A stretch of 64,000 nt of DNA from Ferrimonas kyonanensis DSM 18153 (GCF_000425405.1 NZ_AUDJ01000001.1:248001-312000), one strand, 5' to 3'; shown: positions 1-9,134, counted from the first letter of the stretch. Notes: generated from the letters alone by a model not told the origin. A program made the numbers and translations.

Positions 1-250
1 ACAGCGCATCCGGCCAACTGTTCAGGCCGAAACGGATCAGGTACAGCGACACAATCAGCACCAGCTGCACCAGCAGCAGCCGGGTCAGTTGAGACAGGGC
101 CTTGAGCCCCTGAGGCTGAAGCAGTAACAGACTCAGGTTGACCATGGTCAGTGGCGCCAGCGCCCAGGGGGGCAACAGCAGTGCCGCCGTTGCCAGAACT
201 GGAACCAGTGCCAACTTAATCCGGGTACGGCTGCGGGTGCTAACCTTCAT
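1..250 (-). CDS. ECF-type transporter membrane component (EcfT/CbiQ-like), partial
   Basis: Only the first 83 codons are in the window; the gene runs off the left edge. The start ATG lies inside the end of the upstream ATPase gene (11-base overlap), so the two are translationally linked. The protein opens with a short basic stretch (KVSTRSRTRIK) and then two hydrophobic segments (about residues 12-35 and 55-72), as in the T component of energy-coupling-factor transporters. Assignment rests mainly on coupling to a double-ATPase protein of the EcfA kind; the partial sequence alone is not diagnostic. The substrate is unknown. Confidence 0.6.
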   Translation of the reverse strand, partial: MKVSTRSRTRIKLALVPVLATAALLLPPWALAPLTMVNLSLLLLQPQGLKALSQLTRLLLVQLVLIVSLYLIRFGLNSWPDAL

Positions 251-1544
251 GGATCTCTCCCGCCTCGATGTGCCACTGGCGGTGACTCAAGGGCAGAGGC
301 CGGTGGCTGGCGATCAGCACTGCGCCCCCCCGTTGCAGCCGCTGCGCCAGCGCACGCCATAAACGTTGGCTGGAGTCGGCGTCCAGTCCGGCAAAGGGGT
401 CATCCAGCAACAGCAGCCTGGGCTGTCGACACAGCTGACTGGCGATGGCCACCAGGTGCTGTTGCCCGTAAGACAGCGTCAGCGGTGAACGATCGGCCAA
501 GGTGCTCAGGCCTAATTGAGCCAATTGCTGGTCGGCCTGTTGTCGGCACTGAGACTCTGGCAGCCCCAGTTGCCGCAAGGACAGCCTGAGCTCTTCGGCG
601 ACGGTGGTGGCACTGAGCTGGCGAGCGGGCTCCTGGCACACCAGCGCCAGTTGCCCGCCATGGCTGTCGAGACGCGGCGGGCGATTCAGTACCATAACCT
701 GGCCGTCGGGGGCGGCCGTCAGTCCACACAGGGCCCGCAGCAAGGTGGTTTTGCCACTGCCGTTGTTGCCCCACAACTGCACGCACTCACCAGGGTGAAT
801 GGCCAGTGCGCTGGCCTTAAGTCGGTCTTGGTTCCCCAGTGTCAGGGTCATGGCGGTTAACTGCAGCAGCGCCGAGGCTGGGGCCACGGGCGGGGGCAGA
901 GCCAGTGACTGGCACTGTGAATCCGGTTGCGGTGGCTGACCCAGACCGGACTGGGTCAGCCAGCGGTGATGGTCGATGAGGTCGCCATAGCCGTCGCTGT
1001 GATGCTCGGTAATGACCAGGGTGAGGCCCTGCCGTTTGAGGCGGTTCAGCAGGGCCTGCAATTGAGCGAAACCCTGATCGTCCAGTTGTGCCCAAGGCTC
1101 GTCCAGTAGCAGCAGTTCTGGCCGGCTGACTAACTGGGCGGCCATCAGCACCCGGTATTTCTGTCCCAGTGACAGGGCTCGGGTGGGGTGGTTCAGGGGC
1201 AGGTCCAGTTCCACCAGATCCAGAGCCTGGCGAACGCGGGCTTTCATCTGCTTGGAGGGGACGCCTTGTGTCTCCAGGCCCAGGGCCACCTCCGGTCCAA
1301 TTTGATCACGAAGCAGCTGCAGGTTGGGGTCTTGCAGCACCAGCCCGCAGCGGTTCGGGCGACGCAGGTCACCACCGCTGATCGGCTGAATGCCAGCCAG
1401 GATCTGCAACAGGGTACTCTTGCCGCAGCCGGTGGGGCCGGACACCAGTAGGGCCTGCCCCTTAGGCAGGCGCAGATCCAACGGCGCCCACAAAGGGGCG
1501 CCGTTACGTTCTGCCGTGACCCCGGTAAGGGTCAGTGCCGTCAT
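240..1544 (-). CDS. ABC transporter protein with two ATPase domains (ECF/EcfA type)
   Basis: A 434-residue protein with two fused nucleotide-binding domains. Domain 1 has Walker A GPTGCGKST, signature LSLGQ, Walker B LLLLDEP and a switch His (ITEHH). Domain 2 has Walker A GNNGSGKTT, signature LSYGQ, LLLLDDP and a switch His (ASHRP). The second Walker B carries Asp where the catalytic Glu normally sits, so the two ATP sites may be unequal. Start is set at MTALTL, two bases after the receptor stop; a longer frame reaches 1577 but would run into the receptor gene. This tandem arrangement is typical of ECF vitamin/metal transporters and pairs with the EcfT-like gene that overlaps its end. No substrate-binding S component is visible here. 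Confidence 0.85.
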   Translation of the reverse strand: MTALTLTGVTAERNGAPLWAPLDLRLPKGQALLVSGPTGCGKSTLLQILAGIQPISGGDLRRPNRCGLVLQDPNLQLLRDQIGPEVALGLETQGVPSKQMKARVRQALDLVELDLPLNHPTRALSLGQKYRVLMAAQLVSRPELLLLDEPWAQLDDQGFAQLQALLNRLKRQGLTLVITEHHSDGYGDLIDHHRWLTQSGLGQPPQPDSQCQSLALPPPVAPASALLQLTAMTLTLGNQDRLKASALAIHPGECVQLWGNNGSGKTTLLRALCGLTAAPDGQVMVLNRPPRLDSHGGQLALVCQEPARQLSATTVAEELRLSLRQLGLPESQCRQQADQQLAQLGLSTLADRSPLTLSYGQQHLVAIASQLCRQPRLLLLDDPFAGLDADSSQRLWRALAQRLQRGGAVLIASHRPLPLSHRQWHIEAGEIHEG

Positions 1545-1546
1545 GT

Positions 1547-3583
1547 TCAGAACTCGGCGCGCAGGCTGAGCATCCACTGCCGTCCGGCGGCGGGCAGATC
1601 TTCGCTCTGCTCGTAGTACTCATCCAGCAGGTTGGTGACCGTCAGTTGCCAGGAGGTGCCCTGCCAGGGCAGGGGTTGTCCCAGGCTCAGATCCACCAGG
1701 CTGTAGTCATCGATGTCCACCGGGCCGTTGGCGTCGTAGTACACCTGATCCATGACCCGCTGTGCGTCCAGGCGGGCGGTCACTTCCCATGGCAGTCGGG
1801 TCAGCAGGCTCAGCTTCACCGTATGCGTCGGACGGTTCTGCAATTGATCGCGATTCTGATCGTCCTCACCGCGATTTTCCGCATCCAGATAGCTGTAGGT
1901 CAGATCCAGATCCACCGCGTCCAGCGAACGGTTGCTCCAGCCGAGATCGACCCCTTGGAATCGGTATTCAGCGTAGTTGCGGTAGACATCGTTGCTGTCC
2001 TTTTCGATGTAGTTGTCGACATCGCTGTGGTACACCGACACCATCCAGCTGTTGGCGGCATCCAGTTGTTGCTCCAGTCCCAGCTCGAAGTGCTCGGTGG
2101 TTTCTGGTTCCAGCTCGGCGTTGGCACCGCTGCCTTCGTACAGGTTGCGCAGCGTCGGGAAGCGGACCTTGCGGGCGGCGGAGGCATGCAGCTGGGTGTT
2201 GTTGCCCAGCATGTAGAAGCCGGAAGCCAGGGCGGAATAGCGGTTCTTCTCTTCGATGTCGCTGCGGTGCCAGCCGGCCGACAGGGTGGCGCCGTAGTCG
2301 CCATTGGCCAGCCACTGGTACTCGGTGACCAGGGTGTACAGGTTCTGGCTCTCGTCCAGGTGGCTGATGCTGGGGGCACTGCCGCCACCGTTGCCGCCAC
2401 CGTTACCGCCGCCGTTACCGCCGCCGTTGCCGCCGCCGTTGCCACCGGCTCGGGCCTGGGCTTTGTTGCCCCCCTTGCCGCCGCCACCGCCGGAGCTGGC
2501 GGCTTTAATCACGGTGGCATCGTACTGCTGGTTTTCCAGAATTACCGCAGTGGTCAGCACGTGCTGTTGATTGCTCAGAATCCACTGGCCATTAAAGCCC
2601 TGATTGGTCGCGGTAGAGTCGCTTTGCTGCTTGTAGGCATCGAAGTCGGCGTTGGTGTATTGATTTTCAAGCTTGTCCTGCCAATTGTGGTAGGCAAAAC
2701 CGCGTACACTGTTGTGGCTGTTGAGGCGGTGCGCCACGCTGAACTGGATGCCACCTTTCTTCAGGTCATCCACCCGTTCGTACTTAATTTTACTGTCGGC
2801 CAGGTTGCCGACTCGGCTGGGCTTGCCCCACTCGGCCTGCTCGTATTCGCCGGTCAGGCTCATGCGGGTGTCGTCACCCCATTGCCACTCGGCATTGCCA
2901 TACAGGCTGTCCGAGCGGTTATCGCTGTTGTTGCGCTGGCCGCCGTTCTCTTCCGGACCCGGGGTGAAGTCGTCGGCCAGGTTGAAGCCGTCCTGGCCGC
3001 TGCCGCTGTAGCTCAGCAGCAGGTTGCGGGTGTCGGTGGCACCGGCGACACTGGCATTGGCTGTCCAGCGACCGTCATTGCCGGCACCCACCTCGGCGCT
3101 GACGCTGCTGGCATCGATGCCGGTGCGGGTAATGACGTTGATGACCCCGGCATTACCGCCGGTGCCGTACAGCAGCGAGCTTGGGCCCATGCTGACCTGA
3201 ATCTCTTCGATGCGGCTGGCAGGGATCAGGCTGGCGTCAAACTGGCCGTCATAACTGCTGTTGGCTGGTACGCCGTTGACCAGCAGCAGTACATGGCGTG
3301 TCTTGAAACCGCGAATGTCGATCAGTGGTCGACCGGCACCACCGGTGCGTACATAGACACCGGGAATCTTGGTCAGCGCCTGGTCCAGAGTCAGGGCCCC
3401 CTGCTGCTGCAGATCCTCCTGGGAGATGCTGTAGCTGGTGGTGGCCAGTTGCTGGGGGGCCGGTGCGTCACCGGTCACCACGATCACCTCTTGAACGTCA
3501 AACACGGAATCGGATTGATCCGTCGCCATAGTCGAGCCACTGCACACCAGTGCAATGGCACTTGCCACCGTAGTAAACCGCAT
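1547..3583 (-). CDS. TonB-dependent outer-membrane receptor with Gly/Asn-rich loop
   Basis: A 678-residue receptor. A signal peptide ends near STMA; a TonB-box-like segment (DVQEVIVVTG) is followed by a plug domain (ISQEDLQQQGALTLDQALTKIPGV in two parts, RGFKTRHVLLLVNGVP, GPSSLLYGTGGNAGVINVITR) and a beta-barrel that ends in the aromatic SLRAEF. Start is placed at ATG 3583, with GGAA and AGG upstream; GTG 3598 is also in frame. Residues about 360-401 form a very Gly/Asn-rich insertion encoded by a tandem DNA repeat, probably in an external loop. The gene leads the ECF operon, so the receptor probably brings the same substrate across the outer membrane. A vitamin, metal chelate or siderophore are all possible; no cobalamin riboswitch signature was seen upstream. 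Confidence 0.88.
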   Translation of the reverse strand: MRFTTVASAIALVCSGSTMATDQSDSVFDVQEVIVVTGDAPAPQQLATTSYSISQEDLQQQGALTLDQALTKIPGVYVRTGGAGRPLIDIRGFKTRHVLLLVNGVPANSSYDGQFDASLIPASRIEEIQVSMGPSSLLYGTGGNAGVINVITRTGIDASSVSAEVGAGNDGRWTANASVAGATDTRNLLLSYSGSGQDGFNLADDFTPGPEENGGQRNNSDNRSDSLYGNAEWQWGDDTRMSLTGEYEQAEWGKPSRVGNLADSKIKYERVDDLKKGGIQFSVAHRLNSHNSVRGFAYHNWQDKLENQYTNADFDAYKQQSDSTATNQGFNGQWILSNQQHVLTTAVILENQQYDATVIKAASSGGGGGKGGNKAQARAGGNGGGNGGGNGGGNGGGNGGGSAPSISHLDESQNLYTLVTEYQWLANGDYGATLSAGWHRSDIEEKNRYSALASGFYMLGNNTQLHASAARKVRFPTLRNLYEGSGANAELEPETTEHFELGLEQQLDAANSWMVSVYHSDVDNYIEKDSNDVYRNYAEYRFQGVDLGWSNRSLDAVDLDLTYSYLDAENRGEDDQNRDQLQNRPTHTVKLSLLTRLPWEVTARLDAQRVMDQVYYDANGPVDIDDYSLVDLSLGQPLPWQGTSWQLTVTNLLDEYYEQSEDLPAAGRQWMLSLRAEF
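2380..2446. repeat. Tandem 12-bp repeat coding for Asn-Gly-Gly-Gly units
   Basis: On the plus strand about five copies of a ccg-tt(g/a)-ccg-cc(g/a) unit follow one another. On the minus strand they encode GGNGGGNGGG-type residues in the TonB receptor. Units are multiples of three, so copy changes would alter loop length without breaking the frame. Confidence 0.85.
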
Positions 3584-3861
3584 AACCTGTTGTTCCACTT
3601 GTAATCAGACTGGAGTTGTGAGGTCATTTTCGGATCTTGGTCACGTTATCTTCAATCGCCTTGCGCTGGTCCTTAGAGCTGGATCAACAGTAAATGCGCC
3701 CAAAGGAAAAGAGTGACCTGAAATAACCATTGCGCCGGGACAGAATGTCTCAGGGAGCGGCCTGTCCGGACAGAAAGGGGCGGTTGTCGATGGCGGCGTC
3801 ATTTAGGCGTCGCCGCCAGCAGTGCTATGCTAGGGGCATTCTTGAACAGGGGTGGATGCCC
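3584..3861. other. Divergent intergenic region, receptor operon / yigB
   Basis: About 280 bases between two divergent genes. It must hold promoters for both. I could not recognise a riboswitch, Fur box or other named operator in it. Confidence 0.4.
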
Positions 3862-4578
3862 ATGCAGTTTTATCGTCGCCTGCATCCGGTGAAAGCGATC
3901 AGCTTCGATCTGGATGACACCTTATACAACAATAAGCCGGTGTTGCTGGCCGCCGAAGCCCGGTTGATGCAGTGGCTGGCTCATCACAGCCGCCTTCCCC
4001 AGGCCGGAGAGCGTCGTTGGTGGTGGCAGCAGCGGGCCCATCAGCTGAGGCTGACGCCGGAGTTGCGTCACGATACCACCCGGTTGCGGCACCGCACCTT
4101 GGAACGGGGGTTGCTGGCGTTAGGGCTGTCCGACTGTGCCTCGGCGGAGTTGGCCGATGGCGCCATGGCCAATTTCCTGGAGTGGCGCAATGAGATTGTG
4201 GTCAGCGACGAGGTGCGCCAGGTGATCCAACGCCTGGCGCGGCGCTGTCCGTTGGCGGCGATCACCAATGGCAACGCCGATCTGGCCCGGTTCTGGCCCC
4301 AGGCGCCGTTTGTGGTAGCCCGCTATGCCGGTCAGCATGGGCCGATGAAGCCCGACCCGTCCCTGTTTGAACAGACCTGGCAGCGACTGGGGGTGGCGCC
4401 CGCTCAGCTGCTGCACATCGGCGATCACCCCAATGCGGATGTGGCCGGAGCCAATCGGGCCGGCTGTCAGAGCGGCTGGTTGACGCCCCCCTATGAGCAG
4501 GCGGCGCGACCGCTCGCCGCCAGTCTGCCCACCTTTGCCTTTCAGCGGCTGTCGCAGCTGCTGCAGTTGCCCCTCTGA
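3862..4578 (+). CDS. yigB: HAD-family phosphatase YigB (FMN / 5-amino-6-(5-phosphoribitylamino)uracil phosphatase)
   Basis: A 238-residue HAD-superfamily hydrolase. Motif I is FDLDDTLY near residue 15, motif II is the AAITNGN segment, and the motif III/IV region is MKPDPSLFE followed by LHIGDHPNADVAGA. The N-terminus MQFYRRLHPVKAISFDLDDTLY closely matches E. coli YigB, which dephosphorylates FMN and the riboflavin precursor. Start 3862 is chosen because it matches the YigB N-terminus and has AGGGG nine bases upstream; ATG 3856 and further upstream starts are in frame. The gene is followed by uvrD, as in E. coli (xerC-yigB-uvrD). Cytoplasmic. Confidence 0.88.
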   Translation: MQFYRRLHPVKAISFDLDDTLYNNKPVLLAAEARLMQWLAHHSRLPQAGERRWWWQQRAHQLRLTPELRHDTTRLRHRTLERGLLALGLSDCASAELADGAMANFLEWRNEIVVSDEVRQVIQRLARRCPLAAITNGNADLARFWPQAPFVVARYAGQHGPMKPDPSLFEQTWQRLGVAPAQLLHIGDHPNADVAGANRAGCQSGWLTPPYEQAARPLAASLPTFAFQRLSQLLQLPL

Positions 4579-4581
4579 ATA

Positions 4582-4597
4582 CTGGTTAAATACTCAG
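4582..4597. promoter_or_regulatory. LexA (SOS) box upstream of uvrD
   Basis: The sequence fits CTG-N10-CAG with flanking TA...GT (tactGGTTAAATACTcagt pattern). It sits 44 bases before the uvrD start and just upstream of a TATAGT -10-like hexamer at 4608-4613, so a bound repressor would block the promoter. uvrD is a known SOS gene in E. coli with a box in the equivalent place. Confidence 0.85.
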
Positions 4598-4640
4598 TGT
4601 TTTTTGCTATAGTGGCGTTTTTTCCCATTGGAGCCTTGCC

Positions 4641-6818
4641 ATGATCCCGTCGGCCTCAGCGTCTGAGTTACTCGACTCCCTCAACGACAAGCAGCGGGCT
4701 GCCGTTGAGTCGGCGCCCGGTTCGGTGTTGGTGCTGGCCGGTGCCGGCAGTGGCAAGACCCGAGTCCTGACCCACCGTATCGCCTGGTTGCTCAATGAGC
4801 AGGGTGAGAGCCCGTTCGCCATTCTGGCTGTGACCTTCACCAACAAGGCGTCGGCGGAGATGCGCAGTCGCATCGAGTCGCTGGTGGGCGGCCCCATGAA
4901 TCGAATGTGGATCGGCACCTTTCACGGGCTGGCGCACCGACTGTTGCGGGCGCACCACCATGAGGCGGGACTGCCGGAAGGGTTTCAGATTCTCGACTCC
5001 GACGATCAGTACCGGTTGATTCGCCGCATCCTCAAAAGCCTGGATTTGGATGAAAAGCGCTGGCCGCCTCGGCAGGCCATGGGTTACATCAATGCCAAAA
5101 AGGACGAGGGCTTGCGCCCGGCGCACATCGATGCCGGGCACCATCCCATGGAGCAGATGCTGCTTCGCATCTACAGCACCTATCAGGAGGCCTGTGATCG
5201 GGCCGGATTGGTGGATTTTGCCGAACTGCTGCTGCGGGCCCATGAGTTGTGGCTCAAGCACCCGCAAATTCTGCGGCATTATCAGGGCCGGTTTCGGCAT
5301 GTTCTGGTGGATGAGTTTCAGGATACCAACGCCATTCAGTATGCCTGGATTCGGTTGTTGGTGGGGCAAAGCAGCAATGTGATGATCGTCGGCGACGACG
5401 ACCAGTCCATCTACGGCTGGCGTGGTGCCAAGGTGGAAAACCTGACCAAGTTTTTGGACGATTTCCCCGGTTCCGAAGTGATTCGGCTGGAGCAGAACTA
5501 CCGTTCCACCGGCAACATTCTGGCGGCATCCAATACTCTGATTGCCAACAATGCCGAGCGGATGGGCAAAGAGTTGTGGACCGACGGCAAGGATGGCGAG
5601 TTGATCGCCGTGTTCCAGGCCTTCAACGAACTCGAGGAAGCCCGTTTTATTGTCAGCCGGGTTAAGCAGCACCTGGAGCAGGGCGGAGCGCTGGCGGACT
5701 GCGCGGTGTTGTACCGCTCCAATGCTCAGTCGCGAGTGCTGGAGGAGGCACTGTTGCATCAGCAGGTGGCCTATCGCATCTACGGTGGTCTGCGCTTTTT
5801 CGAGCGTCAGGAGATCAAAGATGCCCTGGCCTACCTGCGACTGGTGGCCAACCGCAGCGACGATGCGGCGTTCGAGCGGGTGGTCAACACCCCGGCGCGG
5901 GGCATCGGCGATCGCACCCTGGACATCATTCGCACCACCTCCCGCCAGCATAGGTTGTCGTTGTGGCGCAGTTGTCAGCAACTGTTGAATGAGAAAGCAC
6001 TGTCCGGACGGGCCGCCAACGCGGTGCGGGGCTTTATGGATCTGGTGGCAGAGATCGACGACGAGATTGCCGACTTTAGCCTCAAATTGGCCACCGATAA
6101 GGTGATCGAACTGTCCGGGCTGCGGGCCATGTACGAACAGGAAAAAGGCGAAAAGGGCCAGGCGCGGGTGGAGAACCTGCAGGAACTGGTGACGGCGGCC
6201 GGGACCTTTGAAAAGCCGGAAGAGGCCGAGGAGATGAGTGACGTCAATGCCTTCCTGGCCCATGCGGCGCTGGAAGCCGGTGAAAACCAGGCCAGCGACA
6301 GTGAGGATGCGGTGCAGATGATGACCCTGCATTCGGCCAAGGGACTGGAGTTTCCGCTGGTGTTCATGTGCGGCGTCGAAGAGGGGATGTTCCCCAGCCA
6401 GAAAGCGGTCGAGGAGGGAGACCGGCTCGAGGAGGAGCGGCGCCTGTGTTACGTCGGCATGACCCGGGCGATGCAGAAGCTGACCATCAGCTACGCCGAA
6501 AGCCGCCGCATCTATGGCCGGGAAACCTTTGCCAAGGCGTCCCGGTTCCTGAGCGAGATCCCCGAGCAGTACCTGGAGCCGATACGGGCCCAGACCCAGG
6601 TCAGCAGTACCAAGAGCGTGAATCGTTTCAGCCAGACCGACAAGAGCTTCGATGCCACCGGCCTTAAGCTGGGGCAGCGGGTAAAACACCCGAAATTTGG
6701 TGACGGGGTGATCATCAACTACGAAGGCACCGGTCCCCAGAGTCGAGTGCAGGTGGCGTTCGATGGTCAGGGCATCAAGTGGTTGGTGGTGGCTTACGCC
6801 CGGTTGCAACCCATGTAA
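4641..6818 (+). CDS. uvrD: DNA helicase II UvrD
   Basis: A 725-residue superfamily 1A 3'-5' helicase that acts in nucleotide excision repair and methyl-directed mismatch repair. Visible motifs: Q-motif region LNDKQRAAV (residues 14-22), Walker A AGAGSGKT (33-40), motif Ia TFTNKASAEM, Walker B VDEFQDTN near residue 222, motif III GDDDQSIYGWRGA, motif IV EQNYRST, motif V MTLHSAKGLEFP and motif VI YVGMTRAM. The C-terminal basic tail (GQRVKHPKFGDGVI) is the UvrD/PcrA Tudor-like region that contacts RNA polymerase. Length matches E. coli UvrD (720). Preceded by a LexA box, so DNA-damage inducible. Confidence 0.98.
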   Translation: MIPSASASELLDSLNDKQRAAVESAPGSVLVLAGAGSGKTRVLTHRIAWLLNEQGESPFAILAVTFTNKASAEMRSRIESLVGGPMNRMWIGTFHGLAHRLLRAHHHEAGLPEGFQILDSDDQYRLIRRILKSLDLDEKRWPPRQAMGYINAKKDEGLRPAHIDAGHHPMEQMLLRIYSTYQEACDRAGLVDFAELLLRAHELWLKHPQILRHYQGRFRHVLVDEFQDTNAIQYAWIRLLVGQSSNVMIVGDDDQSIYGWRGAKVENLTKFLDDFPGSEVIRLEQNYRSTGNILAASNTLIANNAERMGKELWTDGKDGELIAVFQAFNELEEARFIVSRVKQHLEQGGALADCAVLYRSNAQSRVLEEALLHQQVAYRIYGGLRFFERQEIKDALAYLRLVANRSDDAAFERVVNTPARGIGDRTLDIIRTTSRQHRLSLWRSCQQLLNEKALSGRAANAVRGFMDLVAEIDDEIADFSLKLATDKVIELSGLRAMYEQEKGEKGQARVENLQELVTAAGTFEKPEEAEEMSDVNAFLAHAALEAGENQASDSEDAVQMMTLHSAKGLEFPLVFMCGVEEGMFPSQKAVEEGDRLEEERRLCYVGMTRAMQKLTISYAESRRIYGRETFAKASRFLSEIPEQYLEPIRAQTQVSSTKSVNRFSQTDKSFDATGLKLGQRVKHPKFGDGVIINYEGTGPQSRVQVAFDGQGIKWLVVAYARLQPM

Positions 6819-6899
6819 GGCCCGGTCAGCGCCGGTTCCCTGCCGGCGCCGGCATTTGCGATTACACTTAAGGTGGTGCAAGCCTTAGGAGGAATCGTC

Positions 6900-7400
6900 A
6901 TGGGCATTGCCATTAGTATCAGTGAGTACCTCAATCAACACCATATCCCGTTTCGGGTGGTGTCCCACCCCTATTCCGAATCAGCCCTGCAATCGGCCAT
7001 CAGCGCCGGCATCCCCCAGCAACAGGTGGCCAAAGCGGTGATGCTGCAAGATCACCAGGGGCGCCAGTTGATGGCGGTGATCCCGGCGGACCGGCGCCTG
7101 CGCCTGAAGCGGCTGGGGGAGTTGCTGGAACGGGATCTGTCTCTGATGCCGGAGGTGGAAGCATCGCAAACCTTCCCCGATTGTCAGTTTGGCGCCTTGC
7201 CGGCGCTGGGGCAGGCGTACCACGTTCCCGTGGTGTTTGATGAGGTGTTGCAGGACCAGCAGCAGGTGTTTTTTGAAGCCGGTGATCATCAGTTGCTGGT
7301 GCAACTGAGTCAGCGCGACTTTGGCCGGGTGATGGCCGAAGATCGCCATGGCCGCTTCAGCGTGCAGCCGACTCTGGACTACGGTCAGCGGCGATTGTGA
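6900..7400 (+). CDS. YbaK/EbsC-family aminoacyl-tRNA deacylase
   Basis: A 166-residue cytoplasmic protein of the YbaK/ProX editing-domain family, which removes wrongly attached amino acids from tRNA. Seen in the sequence: PFRVVSHPYSESALQSA, the core QQVAKAVMLQD with the conserved Lys of the active site, and VIPADRRLRLKRL. Start 6900 is fixed by an excellent ribosome-binding site (TAGGAGGA) 6-7 bases upstream. The gene stands alone between uvrD and a chemoreceptor. The exact misacylated tRNA cannot be deduced; Cys-tRNA(Pro) or Ala-tRNA(Pro) are family possibilities. Confidence 0.85.
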   Translation: MGIAISISEYLNQHHIPFRVVSHPYSESALQSAISAGIPQQQVAKAVMLQDHQGRQLMAVIPADRRLRLKRLGELLERDLSLMPEVEASQTFPDCQFGALPALGQAYHVPVVFDEVLQDQQQVFFEAGDHQLLVQLSQRDFGRVMAEDRHGRFSVQPTLDYGQRRL

Positions 7401-7499
7401 GAGCTTTCCCATTTCACTGATGGCCCGTGATCCAGATCAAGACTCCTTGTGTCAGAAGTGTGTACTTTGCCGGTACATACTTCGCAAGGAAAAGTTAAC

Positions 7500-9134
7500 G
7501 TGCTGTTACTTAAGCGTATTTCACTGGGCAAGAAGCTCTGGTTACTGGTCATCCTTTCCATCATTGCCACCCTGTGGTTGCTGGTTTTTTCCGCGGATCT
7601 GCTGAAGCAGCGCATCAACGAAGCCAGCGATGAAGCGCTGGTCAATCAGGTGGAGCAGGCCAGCTCCCTGTTGACTCATTATCAGACCCTGATTCCCGAA
7701 CTGGGTGAGGCCCAGGCCAAGCAGCAGGCGCTGGCGGCGCTGGCGGCATTGAGATTTGAAGGGGACAACTACTTCTGGGTTCTGGATCGCCAGGGTACCC
7801 TGCTGGCCCACAGCCGCCGCCCGGACCAGCTGGGGCAGGTGATGACGGCGGTGACCGACGCCAACGGCCAGCGTCACTGGCAGACCATGCTGGATCGCAC
7901 CGCCAACGGCGGCCGCGGCTTCCTGACCTATGCCCTGACTCAGAACGACCAATCGGTGCGGGACAAAACTTCCTACGTGATGGCCGACGACCGCTGGAAC
8001 TGGGTCGTGGGTGCCGGTGTGGAACATGCCAATACTCAGGCGCTGTTCTGGGATTTGATCGTGCGGCTGGTGTGGGTGTCGATCATTGCCACCGCCATTA
8101 CTCAGTTGGTCAGCCACTTTATTCGTCGTGACATCAGCCAGGCCATCGGTGATCTGGAAAAGGCCTGCGATGCCATGGCCGATGGCGATCTCAGTGGCCG
8201 CGACGATCAGCTGCTGGACCGACGCGATGAGCTGGGTCATCTGGCCCAGGCGCTGACCAAGATGCGCCGTTCGCTGGTGCAGGTGCTGGCCGAGGTGAAG
8301 CGCAATGCCGACGATGCCCAGCAGCAGTCTCAGGCCCTGAGCGAATCGGCCCAGGCCAGTCAGCATACGGTGGAGGAGCAGCAGGCACAGTTGCAGCAGG
8401 TGGCCACCGCCGTCAATGAGATGAGCCACACCATCGGCGATGTGGCCCACAACGCCGAGCAAACGGCGTCATCCACCGATTCCGCGTCCCAAAGCAGCGT
8501 CGACGGTCAGCAGCGCATGCAGCAGGCGGAGCAGCAGATCAACCGCCTGGCAGACAGTGTCAGCACCAGTGCCGAACGGATCGCCGAGCTGCATCAGGGG
8601 GTTCAGGCCATCAGCGAAATTACGGAGGTGATTAACGGCATCTCCGAACAGACCAACCTGCTGGCGCTCAATGCCGCCATCGAAGCGGCCAGGGCCGGCG
8701 AGCAAGGGCGGGGCTTTGCGGTGGTGGCCGATGAGGTGAGGCAGTTGGCGGCCCGGACCCGGGAGTCCACCTCGCAAGTGCAGACCACCATCGAGAGCCT
8801 GCAGCGTGGTGCCGTGACCTCGGTGGAGGCGATGCAGGGGTGTGCGACCATGGCCACCCAGAGCGCCGAAACCAGTCAGCAGATGGCCGATACCCTTAAG
8901 GAGATGGTGACTCAGATCCGCGATGCCAACGATCGTGCCGGTCAGATTGCCACCGCTGCGGAGCAACAGAGCTCGGTGTCCGAAGAGATCAATCAGAACC
9001 TGATCCGCGCCAATGACGCCGGTGTCGAGGTGAAAACCCAGGCGGAACAGGTGGCCGAGCAGAGCCAGGTGCTGCTCAGTCATGCCAGCGACCTGCAGGT
9101 GCAATTGCAGCGGTTTAACTTCAGCGCCGGATAG
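7500..9134 (+). CDS. Methyl-accepting chemotaxis protein with periplasmic Cache sensor
   Basis: A 544-residue chemoreceptor. TM1 at about residues 10-32 is followed by a periplasmic single-Cache domain ([28 protein letters not shown]), TM2 near residues 185-205, a HAMP linker, and a long coiled-coil signalling domain whose hairpin tip reads [19 protein letters not shown], then [15 protein letters not shown]. Start is placed at GTG 7500 with AAGGAAAA upstream; the in-frame start at 7449 would add residues ahead of the first TM. There is no C-terminal CheR/CheB pentapeptide. The Cache subtype suggests small organic acids or similar ligands, but the ligand is not determinable. Confidence 0.92.
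   Translation: MLLLKRISLGKKLWLLVILSIIATLWLLVFSADLLKQRINEASDEALVNQVEQASSLLTHYQTLIPELGEAQAKQQALAALAALRFEGDNYFWVLDRQGTLLAHSRRPDQLGQVMTAVTDANGQRHWQTMLDRTANGGRGFLTYALTQNDQSVRDKTSYVMADDRWNWVVGAGVEHANTQALFWDLIVRLVWVSIIATAITQLVSHFIRRDISQAIGDLEKACDAMADGDLSGRDDQLLDRRDELGHLAQALTKMRRSLVQVLAEVKRNADDAQQQSQALSESAQASQHTVEEQQAQLQQVATAVNEMSHTIGDVAHNAEQTASSTDSASQSSVDGQQRMQQAEQQINRLADSVSTSAERIAELHQGVQAISEITEVINGISEQTNLLALNAAIEAARAGEQGRGFAVVADEVRQLAARTRESTSQVQTTIESLQRGAVTSVEAMQGCATMATQSAETSQQMADTLKEMVTQIRDANDRAGQIATAAEQQSSVSEEINQNLIRANDAGVEVKTQAEQVAEQSQVLLSHASDLQVQLQRFNFSAG

Noticed and set aside
1535-3604. Long plus-strand frame opposite the TonB receptor, and similar frames opposite argS (49896-52136), rho and malic enzyme
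   Set aside because: Each covers a clear gene on the other strand and lacks a ribosome-binding site, signal sequence or domain.
3599-3720. Cobalamin or other vitamin riboswitch before the TonB receptor
   Set aside because: I searched the minus strand by eye for the B12-box and thiamin-type conserved blocks and found none.
4668-6881. Open frame of 737 codons on the minus strand opposite uvrD
   Set aside because: It is a shadow of the GC-rich uvrD gene. The product has no recognisable domain and a composition typical of antisense frames; uvrD itself carries all helicase motifs.
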